Source: Boswellia sacra
Taxonomy: Eukaryota > Streptophyta > Magnoliopsida > Sapindales > Burseraceae
Length of the DNA stretch: 64,000 bases
Direction of reading: 5' to 3'
NCBI GenBank assembly: GCA_013180625.2
Contig: SNVD02010275.1
Span: 372,001-436,000, forward strand
Shown here: piece by piece, positions 1 through 12,668 of the stretch
Layout of the letters: each line of letters begins with the position of its first letter
Position numbering within the stretch: position 1 is the first letter of the stretch
Translations under genes and position numbers: made by a program
The notes under the pieces: model-generated
Told to the model about the DNA's origin: nothing
The model's input: the letters and a program-made list of their open reading frames with translations, nothing else
Database searches by the model: none

Positions 1-2422
1 ATAGACGCAACAGCACAGGGATGTGGGGTTTAGGGATTTCAATCGGAATGGGATTTCAAGCCTTTAGCCCGTCAAATTCCATATGCATCGGCCTTTAAAA
101 GAAAAGAACTGGTGTACATGTAACTGTAAGATGCATTAATGGAGGTTGAGTCATGAAGCAATTCTGAAATTTAGCGGGACAATGAGTCGTGAAGCAATTT
201 GGCATAGCCAGACTTGATTGAATATGAGTGTTGCAGCCGTGAGATCATGTTTCACAAAGGCCAGTTCTTCGGTCTAAGATTTCTAATTAACTAAGAATTA
301 GCATTTTTGTTTTAATAATTTGTTTTATTGCTTTAGGCTTAAATTAGGATTAATTAAATTTATTTTATTTTTATAGTTTTTTTTTCTTATTATTAAGTTG
401 ATTTTTTTATTATTTAATTGGTCCATTATACAGAATGAACAATCAAAGGGTATTTTTGTCTCTTTAATTCATGCACATATTTTTTAAACTTTAAGCTAAG
501 AGTATTTTAGTAATTATTTTATAAATGAATGGAAAAATGGTATTTGTCTGACGAACGATACAACTAATAGAAGAAAGCTTCATGATGAGTTTCTAAAAGT
601 ATAAGAATCAAATTTATACAAAACTGTAATAAAAAAAAAAAAACCATATGTGTGGTAATTTTCCAAAAATAGGGATGGCCTGTAACGTTAATCCAAAATT
701 AAAATAGCAAAGTTTCACGGTAAATTATGGGGACACCCGAAATATTACAAGATTGATTTGAAAATCATAAATAAACAATATTTTTAGATGTTTAACTAAT
801 GGGAAAATGACACTCACAACCCTGATGTACGTTTGGTATTTCTTATCCATCTTTGATTGATCTTCAAATTTTTATAAATAATTATCAAATATTAAGACAA
901 ACCTCAGGATCATTCATGAAAATTTTCGTTTATTTAATAAATTATAAAATCAAATTTGTTAAAATTATTTTTCTCAAAAATAAAAGGCAATAGCTGATCA
1001 GTTGTAATTGTCATCGTCACTGGTCACCAATAGAATGTCCAGCGACCCATCTATTACCATCGTGGTTTCTCTTAGTCGCTTTTTCCGGATTTTCGAGTAT
1101 CTCAACCATTAATGTTGATGATAAATGCGATCAAACTAGCACCAATCTCAACAATTGACCGTGTTATCCATGCAGGAGATGACGACATATCCAGGACGAA
1201 CTCTCACTAGCCAGACATGCCAAGTGACGGTGGCCGGCAGCTTGTGATGGTTGTTTTCGACATTTGATTTTGAATTTTCTTTTCTATTTTTAATAATGAA
1301 CTAATAAATATATTTCTATTATATTATTAATTTATTTTTAATATATAGATAATTTAATTATTAGTTTATAAAATTATGTTTGTTATAGTATTTTTACTAA
1401 AAATAAGATTTTGAAGAGCAACTTTATCAAATACATAATAATAACTTTTAGACAGCACAATAATTTTGAAAATCAATTTTATCAAATAACCTATTGCTTT
1501 TTTTAAATAGTATAACTAACAGCTGTTTTTTTCTATAATAGTTTTTCGCAGCCCAATTATTCCAAACTGACCTTCCATTTTGTAACAGCTGCTGGCAGTG
1601 ATACGATTGCTGAAGTTAGATGTGCAGTTGCTGATAGTTATGAAAGGTGGGCGATGGTGGTGAAGGGGGAGAGACAGAGGGACAATTGAAGAAGCGGATT
1701 GAGTCGGTGGGGTTGAAGGGTTAACCAAACAAAAATTTATTTTTATTTCACCATTTATTATTACTTTTAGGAAGACAACAATACCCTCAACTGGGTAATT
1801 TTAAGATAGCAATTTTAAAGAAGTGGGGTGTTTTAAGTCAGTTTCGCAAACACAAGGCAATGAGGTGGTGGCAACGCCAAACATCGGAGGTTTCAAAAAC
1901 AATTTTTTCGACTACTAATTTATATTACCATCCTTGCATAATTTAATGTTATTTAATATCAAATTTTTAATATATCAATGTGCATCCTAAATGCACATGT
2001 TAAATGTATCTTTGAGCTATCAAACTTTTAGGAAAATATAAATTAAATTTTTTTAGTAATTAAACGACCCTTCTGATGAGAGTTTTTGTTTTATTTGGTT
2101 GAATAGTGCTCTTTTTGAAAAGTTACAAATGGTCATCCTTACAGTTAATTATTTGTTGTCTGTTATATTCTTTCAATATATTAATAAAATTCTAATCTTT
2201 CACCACTGTCCCCTGGGCATGCACTTCAATTTTTAACTAGTGTTTTGTCTAATCCATTAGTATCTCTTCTTTAAGCAAAAATCAACCTTGTTGTATTTTT
2301 TAAAATTTGGATTTTAGAATGTTGAAATTACCTTTTAGAACAATTAATAAACTTGGACTGACCGTTTGTTTTGAGTTAATGATAAACAATTATGTTATAG
2401 TTTGCATAAAGATAAGAAATTA
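1..2422. other. Non-coding AT-rich DNA, no gene recognised
   Basis: No open reading frame here resembles a known family. The stretch at about 780-960 loosely resembles 5685-5830 (a shared line about not more than a few sites: aaaatgacactca... followed by a 'ggtttggtattt' type segment), so it may be an old copy of the sequence upstream of the F-box gene. The block around 1600-1860 resembles 17150-17295 plus 18785-18885, and part of it (the 'ggtgaagttagaggtggag' type motif) recurs inverted near 41440-41515. Confidence 0.5.
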
Positions 2423-3054
2423 GGTCATATTTGGTATGTTAGATCATATAGTATTATTTTATAACATTGTATTAAATAGTATAATACATATGTTTGGTTT
2501 AGTATTAAATAATATAAAGTACAACTCCTATATGCATGTGTATTGTATAAAAGTATGCAAAGTTAATAAGTGACATAAAGATTACATTGTATGCCACTAA
2601 TTCAAAAAAATTTAAATCATTTTAATTAATTAGTAGTAAATTATTATTTTTTGAAAATTATTTAATTGGATTTATAATTTTAATATTTTCTAAAAAATAT
2701 AAAAACCTTATCAGAGTACTTGCCGAACGGCAGCCAACATCATTGTGTAGATCGGCTCCTCCCGACCATTTAGATACTAAAGGTGTCCCAAATGCACCGG
2801 TGAAATGGCCAGTGACTGATGACGGTTCGACCAAATTTTTATGAACCTTAAACAATTGATTAAAAAATATTAATTTCTTATAAAATAAAATAAAATTTGA
2901 ATATTTTGTTATATGTCATATTTTTTGTTATAAATAAATATGATGTATATATGTACCAAACACAACTTATATTTTATATAAAATTATTTTTATTACTATA
3001 CATTCCAACGTTATACAACATTATACTATATAATGTCACCCACCAAATACGTCC
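2423..3054. mobile_element. PIF/Harbinger-type MITE, 632 bp, TSD TTA
   Basis: The ends are inverted repeats of about 45 imperfect bases, starting GGTCATATTTGGTATG on the left and GGACGTATTTGGTGGG on the right (read inward). Both sides carry TTA (2420-2422 and 3055-3057), the 3-bp target duplication typical of PIF/Harbinger elements. The flank 2381-2422 is repeated at about 3586-3622, and there the sequence runs straight on to a match of the right flank (GTTTTGAAGTTTA against GTTATTGAGTTTA). That gives an empty-site comparison inside the window. No coding capacity is seen. Confidence 0.8.
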
Positions 3055-3057
3055 TTA

Positions 3058-3961
3058 GTTTTGAAGTTTATCCCTTTTACAATAAACAGATGCCATACCG
3101 TGTATTGATTATATATTGAAGTGACCAAGAATCTTTCAGTTAGTGAGATAGTCTTATTACGAAACTGATAAATTCATCAGAATGCCAAATGGTTCAAACC
3201 TCCAGCCCGAAATCCCATAATCAAATGCTGGTTTTCTTATTCAAAAATCATTATGCGAACTCAGCTACATTGTTTCAATACCACATTTAAAGAAAGGATC
3301 CAAATTCTTTAAAAAAAAAAAACTTAAATCCAGTGCCCACCATAAACAGAAAGTTGAATTTGAAATTAATTTTGGAGAGTCAAAATGCTTAATTCTCTAT
3401 ACCAACAGAAAGTTGAATTAGAAATCAACAACAATTTAGCATCTAAATGAACACATTTACAAAAGATCAGATCTGCTCTAAAAACACAAGCTTCGGATTT
3501 TGGAAGAGATTGAAGTATACGATTAACAAAGACAATTAAGAACCAAATATACAATTTGTGAACATTGAAAGCATTGAGTTTATGATGAACAATTATGTTA
3601 TAGTTTGCATAAAGATAAGTAATTAGTTATTGAGTTTAGCCCTTTGTGGAGCTAAAATATGATACATACAACAATCTTTTACAAAATTGTCATTATTCCC
3701 TTTGATTTGAAACCACTAAACATCAAAAGAAGCAATTCTATATATACTGAAATCCCTGTTACAGAGTCCTCAATTTAGCGAAGAATAATAAATTCAAGAA
3801 AGATCCACACTTCGGTAACCAACACACAATATGCAACTGCTCTGATAGTACCGAAAAAATGAACACCAACAAAAAGGCAATTCCCAATTAGCTTCTAAGA
3901 CCAACAAAGCGGGAGAATGCTTCCCAGCAAGAAAAGAAACAACTAAAGAAAACACTTACGT
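3058..3961. other. 3' flank of F-box copy A
   Basis: No gene is seen. About 3660-3930 matches about 26835-27060, which lies in the same position downstream of the broken F-box copy B, so the duplication includes the 3' flank. A short segment near 3586-3625 duplicates 2381-2422. Confidence 0.55.
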
Positions 3962-5158
3962 TCAGGGAGCAGGACGGCGCCTATGAGAACGAGGAGTCGA
4001 TCTGGTATGCTGCTTTATCCAACTCGGTGGCGGCCAGAAAGTCTTGGAAAGGAGAGGGCTGAGAGGCTCAATCTCCAAGCCACAAACCCTCATGTACATT
4101 CCAGGGTAACCATACTCATATCTCAACCCCAAATCATAATCATAGATAACGAAAACACAATTCCCTTCACATCCAGATAACTCTTTTGCTGACAGAGAGA
4201 ATGAACAATCATTATCTGCAAACCACAGTCTATCCTCCAATTCATCCATCACTTGTATTACCCACTCATGTTTCTCTTTATCAAGTTTGTAAACCTTGAA
4301 AGACGCTCCAAACCGAGTAATCAAAAACAAATCCCTAAATGCCTTTACCAAGTATGGTGACTCAAAGTCCATAGTTTGCAGAGGGTTTGCAACTTGAGTA
4401 AAGCTTAAAGACCTATAATCCACGGCTAAAGTCCCTGTATCTCCAAAAGCATAGAATTTTTCATCATGACAAATAATATCCCGAAAACTCTCAACACTTG
4501 TGTCTAAGTTAGTCCACTTCTCATCTCCATGTCTCCAAACAACTAATTTGCCTGTGCTACTATGTATAGCCATAACTGCGAACGCATCAACACAATCCGA
4601 AGCAATCACTTTTCTGAAAACTTTAGGCGCTGATTTGTGCATATCTTTCCTATGAACTCTACTTCTTTTACCCAAAGTAGCCAATTCAAGTCGGTAAGCT
4701 GTAGTTATCTCCTTAACTCGATAATCAAGCAAGTTCAAAGACTTTGGTAACTTACTGGACACGTTTTTAAAACCACACCTACCAAGCGGATCACTGATTC
4801 GGACTTTGCCGGCGTTTGATTCTTCAATTCTCACAAGCCATGTTGACGTGGTTTCTTGGGTGTTAGAGATATTATGGAGTGGCTGGATGGCGTAAATAGT
4901 GGACTTGGATAGTATGAAATTGGAGCCGTTTCCAGGGGTTGAATCCATGGAGAAATAAATCCTGAAACTTGAGTTTAGGGTTAGGGTTTCTGGAGGATAA
5001 AAAATAGAGGATGAGGATTGAAACGAGTGGCAAACTGCACGAAAACGAAAGAGGTCGCCCAGTGAGTGAAGGAAGAGGCGTTTTGCTATGATGGCGAGTA
5101 GATCCTCCGGGAGATTGGACCAATCAGGCCTGGTTCTTCTTTCCATATGTAGCCCCAA
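3962..5158 (-). CDS. F-box protein with DUF295 (KIB-type) domain, copy A
   Basis: A single uninterrupted 398-residue frame. Residues about 9-50 form an F-box (W-x-N-L-P-E-D-L-L-x-x-I-A-K-R-L, then R-F-R-A-V-C-H-S-F). Residues about 75-360 resemble the DUF295 propeller-like domain, with the usual G-K-L-V-V-W-R, Y-R-S-L and V-Y-K-L-D motifs and the C-L-G/L-R-Y-E family tail. F-box proteins of this class are adaptors in SCF ubiquitin ligases; the substrate cannot be read from sequence. Met5 (12 bases in, 5146) is the likelier start, because copies B (27224-28440) and C (42391) are conserved from M-E-R-R-T onward. The gene is intronless, as many members are. It is the only intact copy of three in the window, so it is probably the functional one. 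Confidence 0.85.
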   Translation of the reverse strand: MGLHMERRTRPDWSNLPEDLLAIIAKRLFLHSLGDLFRFRAVCHSFQSSSSIFYPPETLTLNSSFRIYFSMDSTPGNGSNFILSKSTIYAIQPLHNISNTQETTSTWLVRIEESNAGKVRISDPLGRCGFKNVSSKLPKSLNLLDYRVKEITTAYRLELATLGKRSRVHRKDMHKSAPKVFRKVIASDCVDAFAVMAIHSSTGKLVVWRHGDEKWTNLDTSVESFRDIICHDEKFYAFGDTGTLAVDYRSLSFTQVANPLQTMDFESPYLVKAFRDLFLITRFGASFKVYKLDKEKHEWVIQVMDELEDRLWFADNDCSFSLSAKELSGCEGNCVFVIYDYDLGLRYEYGYPGMYMRVCGLEIEPLSPLLSKTFWPPPSWIKQHTRSTPRSHRRRPAP

Positions 5159-5886
5159 CCAAGAAACTGCAACTATGAAAAAAAGAGAAGATGAACGGTT
5201 GGTTGACGATGGCAGAGAGACGAATTCTTAGACTACAAGTTATTTCTTCTCCGTGCACTAGGAAGGAGATTACCCTAATATTTACGCTTTACAGTGGTGG
5301 CATTTACAATTACTGGGGAAAATGACATTGACACCCCTATGATCTTCAAATCACGGAGAGAGGACATACAGAAGGCTGGGGAGAGAAAACGATTGTTAAT
5401 TGTGAACAAAGTAATTTTTTTTTATATCCTTATAATTTTTATTCATCATATATTATTGTTTGAGTAACTTTTAGGTAATTAAGTATTATTTTCATTGATT
5501 ATTTTATTTTAAAATTTTCTTAAGGAATATTTTATCATTTTTATTCCATGTATATTTAATGGTTTCCTTATTCTAATCATTAATTTATATAAGTATAAAG
5601 AATATAAATTGATATAAAATAAAGTTTAATTTAGAGGGGCTCCTGATCCTGCCCCATAAATAATAAACTTCCACATTTAACTAATAGGAAAATCACACTA
5701 CTATCCCTAAGGTTTGGTATTTATCTTAATCTCCCTTATGTTGAAACGATCTTGAACGAATATGTTACCTGACCAATAATCCAATGTTAAAAATCTAAAA
5801 TACGTTCAATATTACATGTCTTCTCCTTAATATCCAATGTAGAAGCTCTCAATCCTTCAGGCTTGTCTTGAAGTGAACTCTCCAAT
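5159..5886. other. 5' flank of F-box copy A
   Basis: No gene is seen. About 5690-5886, continued by 17039-17290 across the CACTA insertion, matches 41437-42240 in reverse orientation (upstream of F-box copy C). The F-box promoter region should lie in the first few hundred bases above 5158, but I see no clear TATA box. Confidence 0.5.
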
Positions 5887-5904
5887 CACTACAAGAAAAA
5901 TGGG

Positions 5905-6425
5905 CTACAGCAACGCGCATTTGGTGTTGCTAAAAAGTTTTCGCAACGCGCAGACGCGTGTTGCCATTTTTTCTGCTACGAAAAGTCTTTCACTTTTAGC
6001 AACACGCGCATGCATGTTGCGAAAAGCGATTTTGCATGTTGCGAGAAATCAATGCGCGTTGCTAAAAGACATACTAAAAGAGTTTTCAGTAACACACAAT
6101 GTGTGTTGTTGTAGATATCAATTGCAACATGCATTACACGTTGTTGAAAGACAAAGAGTAATAAAGTTTCAGCAACACGCATTGCGTGTTGCCGTAGACA
6201 TCGATGGCAACGCGCAATGCGTGTTGCCATAGACATCGATGGCAACGCGCAATGCGTGTTGCCGTAGACATCTACGACAACGCGCAATGCATGTTGCCGT
6301 AGACGTCAATGGCAACGCATATTGTGCGTTGCGAAAAGATATAAAATAACATAGTTTCAGCAACATGCAATGCGTGTTGCTATAGATTTCTGGAAGTTTG
6401 TTTTGGCAACATGCGCATGTTGCCA
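5905..6425. repeat. Left subterminal palindrome array of the CACTA element
   Basis: About 13 copies of a roughly 21-23 bp near-palindrome of the form GCAACGCGCAATGCGTGTTGC, spaced every 34-50 bases. The clearest sit near 6172, 6208, 6242, 6277, 6312, 6360 and 6406. In the CACTA family such subterminal repeats are bound by the TNPA protein to bring the ends together. CpG sites are dense in an otherwise AT-rich neighbourhood, which may make the ends a methylation target. Frames crossing this array are not genes. Confidence 0.85.
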
Positions 6426-6674
6426 TTTGTTTGATATAGAAATATATTGTATTTATAATTAAATACCGTTTTTATTAATACGTAAGACCTGCTCATTTTT
6501 AATTATACAAATTGGTATATAAATAATCGCAGAATACATAATATAAAATAAATGTAGAAATTTGTATTATGTTAGTATTATCACAAATATTATGAAAAAT
6601 ACAAGTACTTGTAATTAATATGTAATACAATCCTAAATGAGTACTTGAGGAAAATGAAATCAAGTAAAACATAC

Positions 6675-8929
6675 TTAAGCACAAATTCGTACATAAGCAG
6701 CAAAATCATCATCTTCTTTTAGCATCTTGATTGATGAACTTTCCTTAAAAGTGACAACATAAAAGGCAACCTCCGCCTAAAAATAAGGATAATAAAAATG
6801 CAGTTAACATCCTTAGAACATATTGCAAAAATTAAATGATATAATCTTCAAAATACAAACTTATAGAAATTTAGTCATTGAGAAAGTATTACCTTTATGA
6901 TATCAACTTGATGCAACTTTTTTGCCAAGTAATAGCACTTCCTACGGCCTAATCAATGTTTTGAGCTTCGTCAGTTGATCTATACAGTTCAACATCATTC
7001 CTAATAGCATGAGTAACCCAAACTTTCCAACAGTCCCTTCCTAAAGGCTTGTGATGTACTAGAACTTTAGGATCTACACTTGCAATCTTTCCTTCACCCA
7101 CAATTTCATCTGGGTCATCTGAGTACCAATGCAGTAATAGGCATCTTGCATTTTCACTTGGTATAATTTGATGAATTGGAGCACTTCCTTGTTGAGACTA
7201 CAATTAATAGAATTAGTTTAATTATTACTTTAAATAATCGTATCCTTTAACTCATATAGTATTATAAATACAACAAAATGTGTTAGTTTCTTACTCGAGG
7301 GGTACATGCATAAGAGCTCATCATTTCGTCAACACTCTGATTCTGTACAATTTCAAGGTATGAAATCCATTATATATAATAACATATGTTATAGATCATT
7401 TTTAAGTAATAAAAATCTACTCACCTGGGTCATTTTCATTAACAATGCATTCACTTTATCCATCTGGTCTTCTAATAGTAAAAGTCTTTGCTTATTAAGC
7501 TGCAGTTCATTTTCAAGTACTTTAACTTTTCCACTAGATTGTAGCTGTGTATCTACTTTAGAAGGATTGACACCAAATCCTTTTCCACGCACTCTACCAC
7601 GTTGTTCACCTCCATATACAATCACAAGAGGGTCATTTCGTATATTAGACATGTCCACATCCTCACTTGACTTTTGAATATCTTCAATTTGTTTCTATGA
7701 ACAATCAAGTAATATGTGAAAAAAATAGATAGTGTGAATAATAACTCTCATGCAAGCCATGTGTTTGTAAGGCAATTTTTTTTTATTATAGAAATTCTTA
7801 CCATTTTTTGTCCAATTGATTCATTTGCAGGCTGCCCTTGCTTATTCAGATGCGCTTGAATCCAAACATCAACTCTAGTAATTGATGTTTCACCTGAGCT
7901 CTGTTTTTTCTTCAAATGAAGAAACATAATGATAGAAATAAGTTAAGACATAAATTGAAAAATCATGTGAATATAATCAAAATGCAAGGATGTTGAATTT
8001 TTACCATTTCATATTCCTTGCAAGCATAACCTAGTCGACCCATTGTGTGTACATCCTCTTGGTTTTTTTGCAAAATTTTCATCCTCTCGCTGATTACCTA
8101 TTAATCAAGTATAAAACAAATGAATAAATTCTACATTATTATATATATGCGTGTGTGTTTGTGTGTGACTAGATATGTCTAATTACTTGAAATTCTGGAG
8201 ACAATCTCTCTTTGACAAATGTTTCCCAGTCCTTATCAGATTCTATGTTGCCAGGCCTTAACAGGGACAAAGCCCGTACTCTATTTTGTTGTTGGTCAAC
8301 CTTTCTTATCTTTGAAGTTATTTCTGATTTGAACTGTCTCCAACGATCACCAATTTTTCGAAGTGTCCAATGTTTATGGGATTCATCTACAACAAATCGT
8401 TGCTAGACAAAAAGAATATTAGAAACAATAAGTATAAATAACCAATATAAATTAAATCTAGACATACCTTGACCAATGTCCAAAGGTCATCTTTATCTTT
8501 TGATTCAACTAGAGTCCAATCTTTGATGTTAACTGGCACATGCGTTCGTGCCAAAACTCCAAGATAAGATGTATACTTATCAGAATTTGGTCCCACGGGT
8601 ACACCCACATCACTGAACTCAACATTTAAACGTGTTACATGACTTTTTAACATGCCTAAAGTAGTTGGCCCTCTCTTCCTTTTCAATTCTTTATTATTTG
8701 ATTCAGTCATTTGTTCATCATCATCTCTCTCAATTCTGATGCCTTTATTGTGATCCCGTATAGCATCAGCTGTTAGTGCTCCACGTTGTTTTTGCAACCT
8801 TTTTTTCGCTTTCCTTGAAGACTATAAAAACATTTAGTGCTAAATCAAGAATAATTTCACATTTTTTCATTTTCATACAATAATTCTATATGTGACATTC
8901 AAAATGAAACTTACCTCTGCACCACTCAT
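6675..8929 (-). pseudogene. TNPA-like CACTA protein gene (Ptta/En/Spm plant transposase family), multi-exon
   Basis: The start ATG (8927-8929) opens a tiny first exon coding M-S-G-A-E and ending at GTAAGT. The second exon (about 8820-8469) is basic, with K-R-K-R-G-P-T-T-L-G-M-L, followed by a V-P-V-G-P-N and W-x-L-V segment characteristic of the Ptta/En/Spm family. Exon three (about 8404-8190) starts Q-R-F-V-V-D and contains W-R-Q-F-K-S. Further exons at about 8099-8000, 7915-7800, 7690-7430 (with a coiled-coil-like L-x-L-N-K-Q-R-L-L-L-L-E-D-Q-M segment), 7200-6905 and 6770-6675 continue the frame. One base appears missing near 6951, where the frame stops after Q-N-I-D and resumes with G-R-R-K-C-Y-Y in another phase. 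TNPA proteins bind the subterminal repeats. The exon edges are read by eye. Confidence 0.65.
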
Positions 8930-9152
8930 CTTCTTCCACTAGTATGCACTCAATTTATAGATAGTGCTTAACCTCTGCATAACACAACATCACAACACTT
9001 TTAAGTCACATAAATGATTGAAATAATTTTGCAATAACCATGATAAGAGGTAAAAAAGGCATAAAAATAAAGATTTATAGGACATCTACCTATCACACAA
9101 TATGCCATCATTAAAATGCAAGCATACACTTACTACTAGAAATATGCGAAAT

Positions 9153-9989
9153 CTACCTATCACAAAATATGCCATCAACATCGCTTCTTATGCAAGGTTC
9201 ATCCTCACTAGTATTTTGGGTTTTAAGCCTACTTATGTTAATTGGTGTGGATGGTGTATAGTCACTTTCTTCATAGAGTTTAAGGTCATAGAAACCTCTT
9301 TGTGGTGCTCTCAAAACAACATGCCATTGTGATGCTTTATTTTCTTGAGAATAGAATACTTGTTTAGCTTGTGAGGCCAAAATGAAGGGATCTCTTTCAT
9401 ATTGGTTTTGTCCTTCATGTAGCTTAGCCAAAGTGAAACCATCATCAACTTTGACACCATTTGTAATGTTCACCCAATCACACTTAAAAAGAGGGATGTG
9501 AAATTTATTATAATCAAGTACTATGATATTTCTCAGAACCCCATAGTAAGAAACTTTCCCGATCACTTGAGAATTATCTCGTGCACTAGCTCTACAAAGA
9601 GCTGTTGCTTCAACTAGAACTCCACTATTTTGTCGAGCCTTTTCTGCTTCTTTAGTCTGGAAGCGAATACCATTTATAACAAATCCAGAATATGACATTG
9701 ATATGTCTCTTGGTCCTTTTGCAAGCCATACTAAAGTATCTGACAAGTCAGATTTCTTCCTGTCCAAGTTTATCTGTTCAAGATAATAATTTCAACCAAG
9801 TAAATCATATTAATATATTAGATTTAGACACAGAAAGTACGAATCAAAAGCTTATTACCTTATTTGCAAACCACGCCCTAAAAGTCTTTAAATGTTCAAT
9901 TTGTAATAATGTTTCGTTTCTTAAAAATTGCATATCTTCTTTTCTCAAAGCTTCCAAGTGTTGCCTACAAGAAAAGTGGAATTGAAGGA

Positions 9990-10041
<52 letters not shown>

Positions 10042-12668
10042 CTAGATACTTTTAGTTAAGGCATCAGTAAGACTCATTACTCTATATAAGGTTGAACCTC
10101 TGAACTATTTAACAAAACATAACGATGAGCAATCTCGTACATCTCTTTAGAGAGATGTACAACTTTTCCACCTGATACTGGACGCCTTTCAACTAAAAAC
10201 TGATCTTCAAACTCTTCATTGCGTCTATATCGAGTGCCGATTCCACAGGCCTTTTTAAAATATTTACCACAAAATATCACATATTCTTCAGCAACATATC
10301 GCTCAGCTATACAACCTTCTGCTCGAGAACGATTTCTAACATATCCCTTTAATACTTTCATGTACCTAATATAATTGAACAAAGTTAATTCATATTTATT
10401 TGAAGGCATGGATGACTAATAAAAATATAGAGTAGATAAATACCTCTCAATTGGGTACATCCAACGATATTGTACAGGACCACATAAACGAGCTTCACGT
10501 CCTAGATGAACTGTTAAATGAATCATAATATCAAAGAATGAAGGTGGAAAGAATCTCTCCAACATACATAATGTCTCCACCACATCTTCCTCCAATTCTT
10601 CTAATCTATTTCTATCTAACATCTTGTTGCATAATTCATCAAAGAATGAACACAAACGAAAAATTGCATTTCGTGGACCTTTAGGTAAAAGTCCTCTCAA
10701 GGTTACCGGTAGAATTTGTTGCATTAGCATGTGACAGTCATAAGACATAAGACCAATTATCTTGCTTTCCTCCAATTTGACACAATTTGCAATATTCGAA
10801 CCATAGTCATCCGATAATGTCAAGCTAGCAAGTCTTTTGCAAAAAATTTGCTTTTCTTCCTTTGATAGAGTATGTGAAGCAGCTGGTAAGTAGAAGGTAT
10901 TACCCCTACTTTGCGGGTGCAATTCATTCCTAATAGACATTGTTTCCAAATTTAAGCGTGAATTTAATCCATCTTTGGATTTGCCTTTTATATTCAAAAG
11001 AGTACCAACTATGCTATCACATATGTTCTTCTCAATATGCATCACATCCAAGTTATGACGCATAATCAAATCCTGCAATGATAAGTTATTGAATTAGGAA
11101 AATATTATATCTTTAAGGCATTATAATAAAATAGTTATGTAAGGAAGAAAGAAATAGACCTTCCAATAAGGCAGTTGGAATAAGATTGATTTCTTTTTCC
11201 ATAATTGAGAAGAAGTTAAGTCTCTCTTCCTTTTTATCCCAACTTTGCCCCAATTATCCACAAGGTTCTCAACTTCTTTATAAATTTCTTCACTAGTAAA
11301 TATCTTAGGTCTTCCACGTTCTTCAATTTTCCCATCAAACCATGTTCTTTTATGTCGATATGGGTGATTAGGAGCAAGAAATCGCCTATGACCCATGTAA
11401 GAGAATTTCCTACTATGTGGTAGCCATTCTGAACATGTGTTTTGTCGGCATATTGGACAAGCACATTTTCCCTTGGTGGATCATCCAGACATGTTGGCAT
11501 ATGCAGGAAAATCATTAATTGTTCACATCAAAATTGCTTTCAAAGTGAATAGAGAGTCACTATAAGCATCATACAATTCAACACCATTTATCCACAACTC
11601 TTTTAAATCTTCCACCAATGGTGCCAAATAGATATCTATGTCATTACCTGGTTGCTTTGGGCCTGGGATCAGTAGAGATAACATTAAACTTTCTTTAGTC
11701 ATGCATAACCATGGGGGTAGATTGTAGATAACCATAATTACAGGCCAACAACTATAACTTGTACTGAGATCTTGAAAAGGATTAAAACCATCGGTAGCAA
11801 GACCAAATCTAATGTTTCGAGGATCCGTTGAAAATGATGGCCATTTCTTATCAATAATGTCCCATGCCACTGAATCAACTAGATGTCTCATTTTACCATC
11901 TTGGCTTTTATGATTTTGGTGCCATCTAAGTTGTTCTGCAATTGCAGGTACACTAAACATCCTTCTAAGTCTTGGTATTATTGGAAAATAACGCAAGACT
12001 TTTGCAGGGTTTTCTTCTTTGATCTTCTTACTTCGTTCAGTAACTTTCCAACGGGAAGCACCACATTTGGGACAATTATGTGCTCGTTCCAACTCTTTTC
12101 TAAATAGGCAACAATCATTTATACATGCATGTATTTTATCATAACCAAGATCAAATGACTTAAGCACCTTCTTAGTTAAATAAAGTGAATCTGGAAGTTT
12201 GTTTTCAGGTGGTAACATATCATGGATAAGTTGAAGCAACTCATCAAAACAAGTATCAGAAATACCATGTGTGACTTTAAGCTTGAATAATACAACAACA
12301 GCTGACATTTTTGAGTAGTTTATGCATCCAGGCCATAAAGGGGTTTCGGCATCTTTAACTAAGTTTATGATTTCCTCTTCGTTTGTTTCAGTAGGATTAT
12401 TAGGAAAGTTTTCTTCTTCAAACTCCATTTGATCCCTAAAACCCATTTGCTCCTTATAAATCCTAAAGGTTTCCATGTTCTCTACATTTTGATATTGGTT
12501 TGAGGCAGTGGAACTCTCTCCATGAAGGACCCATGTAGTATAAGTAGGATCTATTCCATTGATAACTAAATGTTCATACACTACCTCGTGATGATGACGT
12601 TGTACATTTTTACAACGTAAGCAAGGACATACTATAATCTCAAGGTTTCTACAATTTGCACGAGCCAT
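9153..12668 (-). pseudogene. tnp2-type CACTA transposase, two nonsense codons
   Basis: The order is canonical: a transposase-associated N-terminal domain (12668 to about 12430, with C-P-C-L-R-C and H-E-V-V-Y-E-H-L), the tnp2 domain (about 11900-11160, with A-T-D-G-F-N-P-F and P-G-P-K-x-P-G), DUF4218 (11074-10077) and DUF4216 (9767-9153). Introns fit at about 11161-11075, 10443-10368 and 10078-9967, each with GT/AG ends in the minus strand. Exon 1 contains two in-frame TGA codons, at about 11520 and 11477. Both stand where relatives have tryptophan (M-W-T-I-N-D and G-W-S-T-K-G) and both are single G-to-A changes on the coding strand. The C-x-C-P-x-C zinc-like cluster just after them is intact. 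Otherwise the gene is nearly complete, so it was lost recently. Confidence 0.88.
9996..10038. repeat. (TA)n microsatellite
   Basis: About 43 bases of alternating TA inside an intron of the tnp2 gene. Confidence 0.95.

Noticed and set aside
5905..6425. CRISPR-like array of regularly spaced repeats
   Set aside because: The units are palindromic, the spacers are not unique sequences of constant length, and the block is the subterminal region of a CACTA transposon in a plant genome.
5873..6426. Three overlapping open frames (119, 103 and 85 residues) as genes
   Set aside because: All run through the palindromic repeat array, which is open on both strands because of its composition.
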